The notes under the pieces: generated by a model
Told to the model about the DNA's origin: nothing
The model's input: only the letters and a program-made list of their open reading frames with translations
Database searches by the model: none
Shown here: piece after piece, positions 58,825 to 64,000 of the stretch
Numbering within the stretch: position 1 is the first letter of the stretch
Layout: each line of letters begins with the position of its first letter
Origin: Pseudomonadota bacterium
Lineage (GTDB): Bacteria > Pseudomonadota > Gammaproteobacteria > Burkholderiales > Rhodocyclaceae
NCBI GenBank assembly: GCA_018240785.1
Contig: JAFEFC010000033.1
Location: 1-64,000 of the forward strand
Direction of reading: 5' to 3'
DNA length: 64,000 nt
Translations under genes and position numbers: made by a program

Positions 58825-58834
58825 GGAGGTGGCG

Positions 58835-59224
58835 ATGAACCTTTATGCCGAGATCGCCGTGGCCCTCCTCATCGTGGTCGGCGCCAGCTTCGGCCTCGTC
58901 GGCTCGTGGGGCTTGCTGCGGCTGCCGCACCTGATGGCGCGGCTGCATGCGCCAACGAAGGCGACCACGCTGGGCGTGGGCAGCGTGCTGCTGGCGTCGA
59001 TGGTGTACTTCCTGGCGACCGGCGAGGGTTTCTCGGTGCATGAAGCGCTGATCGTGCTGTTCCTGTTCCTCACCGCGCCGGTTTCCGCGAGCTTCGTGGC
59101 CAGGGCTTATCTGCGCGCGCATGTCGACCCCGCCGAGCTGCCCGGCGCAGGCGAGCAGGGATGGGCGAGCTTCGCGCCACGGGCAGGCGATGGCGGCGAT
59201 CAGGCTGAAGCATCGTCGTCCTAG
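58835..59224 (+). CDS. mrpG: Mrp antiporter subunit G
   Basis: 129 residues from the ATG at 58835, with GAGGAGG 6 bases upstream; the GTG at 58829 is part of that site. Three helices: [20 protein letters not shown], the [20 protein letters not shown] signature of Mrp[14 protein letters not shown], and [19 protein letters not shown]. The family signature R-x-P-D-x-[YM]-x-R-x-H-A is present as [11 protein letters not shown]. The tail after residue 100 is acidic and variable. It ends the operon. Confidence 0.94.
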   Translation: MNLYAEIAVALLIVVGASFGLVGSWGLLRLPHLMARLHAPTKATTLGVGSVLLASMVYFLATGEGFSVHEALIVLFLFLTAPVSASFVARAYLRAHVDPAELPGAGEQGWASFAPRAGDGGDQAEASSS

Positions 59225-59333
59225 GACGTTCGAGAGGACTGATGCGCCGCGGCCGGCTCGCGCCGGTCGGCCGGGCTGGCGCATAATCGCGCCCTGTTTT
59301 CGCATCGCGCCATCCGGCGCTCCGAGGTCTGTC

Positions 59334-60323
59334 TTGGTTTCGATCCGCAAGAATCCCCCGCAACCGGCGCCGTCGCGCATTGCTGGCACGCTCAAGGTCA
59401 AGAAGCGCGCGCCCGAACCGGCGGCGGAAGAAGCCGCAGCGGAGGCGCCTCACGAGCCCGCGCGGCCTCCTGCACGGGAAGAGCGCGGCAGTGCGCAGGC
59501 GCCTCGCAAGCCCGCGCGGCCCCCTGCACGGGAAGAACGCAGCCGCGCGCAGGCGCCTGCTCCCCGGGAAACCCCGCCGGGTGCGCCCGCGCCGGCAGAG
59601 GGGGTGCGCCTGTCCAAGGTGATGGCCGACCGTGGCATCTGCTCGCGTCGCGAGGCGGATGAGCTCATCGCGCGCGGCTGGGTGTTCGTGGACGGCAAGC
59701 GTGTTTCGGAACTGGGCACCCGCATCGATCCGTCGGCGGGCATCACGCTGGCTCCGGAAGCCCGGCGCGAGCAGGCGCAGCGGGTGACGATCCTGCTGCA
59801 CAAGCCGGTCGGCTATGTGTCGGGCCAGCCGGAGCCCGGTTTCGAGCCGGCGGTGAGCCTGATCGGGCCGCACAACCAGTTCGACCGCGACACCGCGCAG
59901 CGCTTCCATCCCTCGCAGTTGAAGAACCTCGCGCCGGCCGGCCGCCTCGACATCGACTCCACCGGCCTGCTGGTGCTGACCCAGGACGGCCGTGTGGCGC
60001 GCCAGTTGATCGGTGAGAACTCCGGGATCGACAAGGAATACCTCGTGCGGGTGGAGGGTGCGCTGGTGCGGGACGGGCTCGAGCTGCTCAACCACGGGCT
60101 GGAACTCGACGGCCGCAAGCTGCGCCCGGCACAGGTGGAATGGATCAACGACGACCAGTTGCGTTTCGTGCTGCGCGAGGGGCGCAAGCGCCAGATCCGG
60201 CGCATGTGCGAGCTGGTCGGGCTGAAAGTGATCGGCCTCAAGCGCGTGCGCATCGGGCGCGTTCGCCTGGGCGACCTGCCGCTCGGGCAGTGGCGCTATC
60301 TGCGCGAGGATGAGGCCTTCTGA
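59334..60323 (+). CDS. rRNA pseudouridine synthase, RsuA/RluB/RluF family
   Basis: 329 residues. The start is a TTG at 59334 with GAGG 6 bases upstream; no ATG or GTG is suitably placed. Residues 1-90 are a basic Pro/Ala/Arg-rich tail containing a tandem 18-residue repeat ([18 protein letters not shown], then [18 protein letters not shown]; 59445-59552). Then an S4 RNA-binding domain, [20 protein letters not shown], and the synthase domain with the catalytic Asp in [15 protein letters not shown]. The [18 protein letters not shown] motif closes it. It converts a uridine of ribosomal RNA to pseudouridine. Similarity in [13 protein letters not shown] suggests RluF rather than RluB or RsuA, but I cannot settle the target base. 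Confidence 0.9.
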   Translation: MVSIRKNPPQPAPSRIAGTLKVKKRAPEPAAEEAAAEAPHEPARPPAREERGSAQAPRKPARPPAREERSRAQAPAPRETPPGAPAPAEGVRLSKVMADRGICSRREADELIARGWVFVDGKRVSELGTRIDPSAGITLAPEARREQAQRVTILLHKPVGYVSGQPEPGFEPAVSLIGPHNQFDRDTAQRFHPSQLKNLAPAGRLDIDSTGLLVLTQDGRVARQLIGENSGIDKEYLVRVEGALVRDGLELLNHGLELDGRKLRPAQVEWINDDQLRFVLREGRKRQIRRMCELVGLKVIGLKRVRIGRVRLGDLPLGQWRYLREDEAF

Positions 60324-60329
60324 AATGCC

Positions 60330-60363
60330 GGAGGGGCAGCCGGCTGTGCCGGACTGCCCCTCC
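60330..60363 (+). terminator. Hairpin after the pseudouridine synthase gene
   Basis: GGAGGGGCAG (60330-60339) pairs perfectly with CTGCCCCTCC (60354-60363), 6 bases after the stop. The tail CTCCTCC is pyrimidine-rich but has few T. The loop itself can form CCGGC-TGT-GCCGG. Confidence 0.6.
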
Positions 60364-60375
60364 TCCTCCGTTCCT

Positions 60376-60393
60376 GCCCCGCGTTTGCGGGGC
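60376..60393. terminator. Second hairpin between convergent genes
   Basis: GCCCCGC (60376-60382), loop GTTT, GCGGGGC (60387-60393): a perfect 7-bp stem, 7 bases beyond the stop of the small Cys-rich gene on the minus strand. It lacks a U run. Confidence 0.5.
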
Positions 60394-60400
60394 GCAATCA

Positions 60401-60649
60401 TCAGGCGGTGACTGCCTCACGCACCTTCCTGTGGGCGGCGCGCTCGACCGCTTCGTGGGCTGCCCTTGCAGCCAGATCACCGGCCATCTCTTCGGACACT
60501 CCGCTGAAGGTCGCGAAACATCCTTCCAGCGGGCACTTGAACCCGGGCGGACATCCGTGTTCGCAAGCGCATTCCCTTTGGGTTTCGTCCAGCAGGACCA
60601 TTTCCCTGACGGCTTCGCACCGGCCGATCGGCGAATCAAAAAAGCACAT
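60401..60649 (-). CDS. Small cysteine-rich protein, unknown function
   Basis: 82 residues from the ATG at 60649, whose GAGGAGG lies 5 bases upstream; this excellent site decides the start over the longer frame. The chain MCFFDSPIGRCEAV... contains a compact cysteine cluster, ECACEHGCPPGFKCPLEGCF (C-x-C-x3-C-x5-C-x4-C), and Cys2 and Cys11 before it. The C-terminal half is a charged helix (DLAARAAHEAVERAAHRKV). No signal peptide is present, so the cysteines are probably reduced and could bind zinc, copper or an iron-sulfur centre. I do not recognise the family. The AT-rich stretch 60655-60725 holds its promoter. Confidence 0.75.
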   Translation of the reverse strand: MCFFDSPIGRCEAVREMVLLDETQRECACEHGCPPGFKCPLEGCFATFSGVSEEMAGDLAARAAHEAVERAAHRKVREAVTA

Positions 60650-60723
60650 TTCAGCCTCCTCTTCTCTTGTCCAGTTTTTTACTGCTGCCGTGAAAAACCG
60701 CACAAATTTTTGTTGTTTTCATG

Positions 60724-61071
60724 TTACTCCTCGAAGCGATTTTTACCCGGCAATTTGAATACTCGTTGACTTTCGTCAACACCTTCATTGGGCCAATTGA
60801 AGTTGCGTTCGGTGTATGCAAACGGCTTTAGACAGCGGCTATCGTGGAAGGGGCCGCGTGCCCACTCCCAGCCCGGGCCGGGACGTGTCTGCAGGCAGAT
60901 CTCGCGGCTGTTCAGGGTGCTGCGCCACAGATGCCACGGCGCGGGCGCTGCGCAAAGCGGGCCGCTTGCGCCCGTGGCGAGGATGAAGGCCGCGCACCAC
61001 GCGCGCGGCCGGCGGACGCTCCCACATCGCCTCGCGGACTGCGACGTTGCCAGCAACGTGCTATTCGGCAC
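60724..61071 (-). CDS. Small secreted protein with W-x2-W...C-x-Q...GPF-x-D-x2-C pattern
   Basis: 115 residues. GTG at 61071 has GAGG 6 bases upstream and overlaps the end of the ABC permease gene by 11 bases; a TTG at 61056 is the alternative. A basic N-terminus (SARRCGSVRRPR) is followed by a hydrophobic stretch ending in LCAAP, a plausible signal peptide. The mature part, about 70 residues, is WHLWRSTLNSREICLQTRPG, then GWEWARGPFHDSRC: two Trp, two Cys and the G-P-F-x-D motif. I have seen this pattern in short exported proteins of environmental proteobacteria but know no function. The Cys pair likely forms a disulfide. Its position suggests co-transcription with the ABC exporter. Confidence 0.6.
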   Translation of the reverse strand: MPNSTLLATSQSARRCGSVRRPRAWCAAFILATGASGPLCAAPAPWHLWRSTLNSREICLQTRPGPGWEWARGPFHDSRCLKPFAYTERNFNWPNEGVDESQRVFKLPGKNRFEE

Positions 61072-62260
61072 GCAGCGCCTCGACCGCGTTGAGGCGGGCA
61101 GCCTTGCGCGCTGGCAGCACGCCGGCCGCGAGGCCGATGACCACCGCCACCGCCTCGGCGAGAAACACGAAGCTCCATGGCGTGGTGACGGGCAGGGCCG
61201 GTGCCAGCAGGCCGACGAGCTGCGCGATGCCGGCGCCGAGGGCTAGGCCCAGGAAGCCGCCGATGGCGGCCAGGGCCACCGCCTCGCCGAGGAACAGGCC
61301 GAGGATGGTGCGCCGCCGCGCGCCGAGCGCGACCAGCAGGCCGATCTCGTTGGTGCGCTCGGCCACGGCGATGGTCATGATGGTGACGATGCCCACCGCG
61401 CCCACCAGCAGCGAGATGCCGCCCAGCGCGCCGACCGCGGCGGTGAGGATGCCGAGGATGTTCGATAGCGTGGCGAGCATGTCTTCCTGGGTGATGAGGG
61501 TGAAATCCTCGCGGCCATGGCGCGCGACCAGAATCTTGCGGATGCCGTCGGTCACGCGCGCGGCCGGCACGCCTTCCTCGTAGGTGATGTTGATTTCCAT
61601 CAGGCCGGTGCGGTTGTAGAGCGCCATCGCGCGGGCGGTGGGAATGTAGGCGGCGTCGTCGAGGTCGATGCCGAGGAACTGGCCCTTGCGTTCCATGACG
61701 CCGATCACGCGGAAGCGTTCGCTGCCGATCTGCACCCGCTCGCCGAGCGGGTTCTCAGTGCCGAACAGCTCCTGCCGCAGCGTGGCGCCCAGCACCAGGA
61801 AGGCGCGCGGATTCTCCGGGTCGTCGTGCGGCAGGAAGCTGCCTACCTTGATCCTCATCGCGAACGCGCGCTGCATGTCGGGGCCGGCGCCGACGATGAA
61901 GGTGCGGCGCGTGCGCCCATTGGCGCGTACCTCGGAGTTGCCCGACACCGAAGGCGTCAGGCCGGTGACATGCGGCGCGCGGCGCAGCGCGGCGGCGTCG
62001 TCCAGGGTCAGTTCGCGCGCGGTGGAGGGCAGGCCGGGCGGGCCGCCTTTGGGGCTGCGACGGCCCGGCTGCACGGTGACGATGTTGGTGCCGAACTGCG
62101 AGAACTCCTTCAGCACGAACTGGTGCAGGCCCTCGCCGATGGAGGTGAGCAGGATCACCGCGGCAATGCCGACGGCGATGCCCAGCAAAGTCAGGAAGCT
62201 GCGCAGCCGGTGCGCGGTCAGCGCGCGCAGCGCAAGGTGGAGGAAATCCTGCCAGCGCAC
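61061..62260 (-). CDS. ABC transporter permease, MacB/FtsX type (second permease)
   Basis: 399 residues. MacB-like topology: one helix at about 20-42 (RSFLTLLGIAVGIAAVILLT), a periplasmic domain of roughly 220 residues, then three helices (VGALGGISLLVGAVGIVTIM, GEAVALAAIGGFLGLALGAG, FLAEAVAVVIGLAAGVLPA). The cytoplasmic coupling loop AVAERTNEIGLLVALGARRR and the final PARKAARLNAVEALRAE are the family signatures. Such exporters transmit mechanical force to move peptides, lipoproteins or drugs. It is downstream of a second, similar permease (7-base gap) and the ATPase, so one ATPase serves two permeases, probably a heterodimer. Confidence 0.93.
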   Translation of the reverse strand: MRWQDFLHLALRALTAHRLRSFLTLLGIAVGIAAVILLTSIGEGLHQFVLKEFSQFGTNIVTVQPGRRSPKGGPPGLPSTARELTLDDAAALRRAPHVTGLTPSVSGNSEVRANGRTRRTFIVGAGPDMQRAFAMRIKVGSFLPHDDPENPRAFLVLGATLRQELFGTENPLGERVQIGSERFRVIGVMERKGQFLGIDLDDAAYIPTARAMALYNRTGLMEINITYEEGVPAARVTDGIRKILVARHGREDFTLITQEDMLATLSNILGILTAAVGALGGISLLVGAVGIVTIMTIAVAERTNEIGLLVALGARRRTILGLFLGEAVALAAIGGFLGLALGAGIAQLVGLLAPALPVTTPWSFVFLAEAVAVVIGLAAGVLPARKAARLNAVEALRAE

Positions 62261-62267
62261 GGTGGCC

Positions 62268-63476
62268 TCAGCGCTTCATCAGCGCCTGCACCGGGTCGAG
62301 CCGGGCGGCGCGGCGCGCCGGCATCACGCCGAACAGCAGGCCGGTGGTGAGCGCGGTGCCGAGCGCGGCGATCACCGCCCACTGCGGCGGCCAGGCGGGC
62401 AGCACCGGCCAGGTCAGGCGGATGCCCCAGGCGCCCAGGTGGCCGAGCGCGAAGCCGACGAATGCGCCGGCGAGGGACAGCAGGGCGGCTTCGGTCAGGA
62501 ACGCGAGGCGGATGTGGCGCCCGCTGGCACCGAGCGCCTTCAGCAGGCCGATCTCGCCGGTGCGCTGGGTCACCGCGACCAGCATCACGTTCATCACCAG
62601 GATGCCGGCCACCGCCAGGCTGATCGCGGCGATGCCGGCCACCGCCAGCGTCAGCGCGCCGAGGATGCGGTCGAAGGTGCCGAGCACCGCGTCCTGCGTG
62701 ATCAGCGTGACGTCGAGCTCGCCCTCGTGGCGGGCACGCATGATCTTCTCCATCTCGCGCTGCGCCGGCACGATGGCTTCGCGGTTGCGCACCTCGACCA
62801 TGATGCGGAACAGGGTGTTGGTGTTGAACATCGCTTGCGCGGTGGCCACCGGCACGATGACGATCTCGTCGGTGTTCATGCCCAGGCCCTGGCCCGACGG
62901 TGCCATCACGCCCACCACCCGCAGGCGGTGGTCGCCGATGCGCGCCATGCGTCCCACCGCCGGCTCGTTGCCGAACAGCTCGCGCCGCAGCGTGTCGCCG
63001 ATGACCGCCACTGCGGCAGCACGCCCGAGATCCTCGCGCGGCAGGAACTGGCCGGCGGCGACATGGTAGTTGCGGATGTCGACATAGTCGGCCGTGGTGC
63101 CCAGCACCAGCACTTCGCGCAGCTTGCCGCCCACCGAGATTTCCGAATTGCCCAGCGACAGCGGTGCGACGCGGGTCACCAGGGGGGCGCGCAGCAGCGC
63201 ACTGGCGTCGGCCACCGTGAGGTCGCGCGGCGTGCTGGTGACGAAGCTGCCGGCATTGACGCCACCAGTCTGGTTGCGCCCGGGCAGCACGATGACGAGG
63301 TTGGCGCCGAGCGACGCGAACTGGCCGACGACGTAGCGCCGCGCGCCGTCGCCGAGCGCGGTGAGCACCACCACCGCAGCGACGCCGATCGCCATCGCCA
63401 GCACCATCAGCGCGGTGCGCAGCGGATAGGCGAGCGCGGCGCGGCTGGCAAAGCGCAGGGTGTCGGCGGGTGTCAT
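62268..63476 (-). CDS. ABC transporter permease, MacB/FtsX type (first permease)
   Basis: 402 residues with the same layout: helix 1 at about 20-42 (RTALMVLAMAIGVAAVVVLT), large periplasmic domain, and three C-terminal helices. The coupling loop reads VTQRTGEIGLLKALGASGRH and the end PARRAARLDPVQALMKR. The periplasmic part differs from the neighbour enough to suggest specialised halves of a heterodimer. It follows the ATPase gene after 4 bases. Confidence 0.93.
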   Translation of the reverse strand: MTPADTLRFASRAALAYPLRTALMVLAMAIGVAAVVVLTALGDGARRYVVGQFASLGANLVIVLPGRNQTGGVNAGSFVTSTPRDLTVADASALLRAPLVTRVAPLSLGNSEISVGGKLREVLVLGTTADYVDIRNYHVAAGQFLPREDLGRAAAVAVIGDTLRRELFGNEPAVGRMARIGDHRLRVVGVMAPSGQGLGMNTDEIVIVPVATAQAMFNTNTLFRIMVEVRNREAIVPAQREMEKIMRARHEGELDVTLITQDAVLGTFDRILGALTLAVAGIAAISLAVAGILVMNVMLVAVTQRTGEIGLLKALGASGRHIRLAFLTEAALLSLAGAFVGFALGHLGAWGIRLTWPVLPAWPPQWAVIAALGTALTTGLLFGVMPARRAARLDPVQALMKR

Positions 63477-63480
63477 GGGC

Positions 63481-64000
63481 TCAACCGGCGGCCGTGGCGG
63501 CCGCGTCCGCGCGGCGGACGTCCTGGCGCAGCGCGCCGTCTTCCATCAGCAACTGGCGGCGCGCGCGCGCGCCCATCGAGGGGTCGTGCGTGACCACGAT
63601 CAGCGTGGTGCCGCCGGCGTTGAGCGCCTCGAGCAGCGCGGTGACTTCCTGGCCGGTGGCGCGGTCGAGGTTGCCGGTGGGCTCGTCGGCCAGCAGCATC
63701 GCCGGCCGCATGATGGTGGCGCGCGCGATCGCCACGCGCTGGCGCTGGCCGCCCGACAGTTCCTCGGGGCGGTGGCCGGCGCGGCTTTCGAGGCCGAAGT
63801 CCTTCAGCGCGCGCTCGACGCGGCTGGCGCGCTCGGCCGGCGCCACGCCGGCCAGCATCAGCGGCAGGGCGATGTTCTCGGCGGCGGTGAGGCGCGGCAC
63901 GAGATGAAAGCTCTGGAACACGAAGCCGATGCGGGCGCGCCGGACTTCGGCCTGCTCGTCGGCCGACAGCGTGGTGACGTCGCGCCCTTCCAGCCGGTAA
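63481..64000 (-). CDS. ABC transporter ATP-binding protein, MacB/LolD type, C-terminal part
   Basis: 173 codons are visible and the frame runs off the right edge, so the start and Walker A are missing. Seen are the Q-loop (RIGFVFQSFHLVPRLTAAEN), the signature LSGGQRQRVAIARA, Walker B MLLADEPTGNLD, the D-loop within it and the H-loop VVTHDPSM. The DEPTGNLD form and FQSFHL are typical of the LolD/MacB export group. It energises the two permeases downstream. A membrane fusion protein gene is probably further right, outside the window. Confidence 0.95.
   Translation of the reverse strand, partial: YRLEGRDVTTLSADEQAEVRRARIGFVFQSFHLVPRLTAAENIALPLMLAGVAPAERASRVERALKDFGLESRAGHRPEELSGGQRQRVAIARATIMRPAMLLADEPTGNLDRATGQEVTALLEALNAGGTTLIVVTHDPSMGARARRQLLMEDGALRQDVRRADAAATAAG

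Overview
The window reads as about 64 kb of chromosome from a GC-rich betaproteobacterium, most likely a Rhodocyclales member (Azoarcus/Thauera/Aromatoleum type). That placement is inferred from gene content: a citrate synthase of the Gram-negative type, GTP-dependent PEP carboxykinase facing an MaeB-type malic enzyme, a rhodoquinone biosynthesis gene (rquA), benzoate-type uptake and reductase genes with an AraC/XylS-type regulator, 3-hydroxybutyrate metabolism and an Mrp antiporter operon. No 16S or other phylogenetic marker is present. Both ends cut genes: a MOSC protein on the left and an ABC ATPase on the right. I saw no CRISPR array, rRNA, tRNA, transposase or integrase.

Layout. 1-2.4 kb: MOSC gene end, a visibly AT-richer stretch with one orphan ORF (probably acquired), and a glycine-zipper protein. 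2.5-5.5 kb: gltA divergent from a conserved gene of unknown role. 5.5-8.8 kb: a TIR-transmembrane-WD40 protein whose stop codon abuts the 3' remnant of an isochorismatase-family gene. 8.9-12.6 kb: pirin, rquA and a secreted sulfatase. 12.6-19.7 kb: signalling block with a PAS-GGDEF-EAL protein, and an M23 peptidase followed after 4 nt by a large hybrid histidine kinase. 19.8-24.1 kb: secreted hypothetical, a tandem alpha/beta hydrolase membrane protein and an MFS transporter. 24.1-30 kb: benzoate-type transporter, orphan benC-like reductase and AraC regulator with a perfect FNR-type box between the latter two, then Bcr/CflA efflux and MarR. 30-38.3 kb: solenoid protein, MHS-family transporter, methyltransferase, pirin divergent from LysR, glutathione reductase and two membrane proteins. 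38.5-43.7 kb: 3-hydroxybutyrate dehydrogenase beside an FAD-reductase/patatin fusion, flavin reductase, DoxX and VOC proteins. 43.8-52.3 kb: aminotransferase, pckG/maeB, patatin and a D-Ala-D-Ala peptidase. 52.4-59.2 kb: IclR regulator divergent from a six-gene mrp operon with fused A and B subunits. 59.3-64 kb: pseudouridine synthase, two small Cys-containing proteins and a MacB-like ABC exporter.

How it fits together. Central carbon genes (gltA, pckG, maeB) set flux around the PEP-pyruvate-oxaloacetate node. rquA would supply a low-potential quinone for fumarate respiration under low oxygen, and the FNR-type box points to oxygen-dependent control at the aromatic locus. The 3-hydroxybutyrate dehydrogenase/patatin neighbourhood suggests storage-polymer or lipid turnover. 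The best candidates for something little described are the TIR-TM-WD40 protein with cysteine pairs in most propeller blades, the FAD-reductase/patatin fusion and the duplicated alpha/beta hydrolase.
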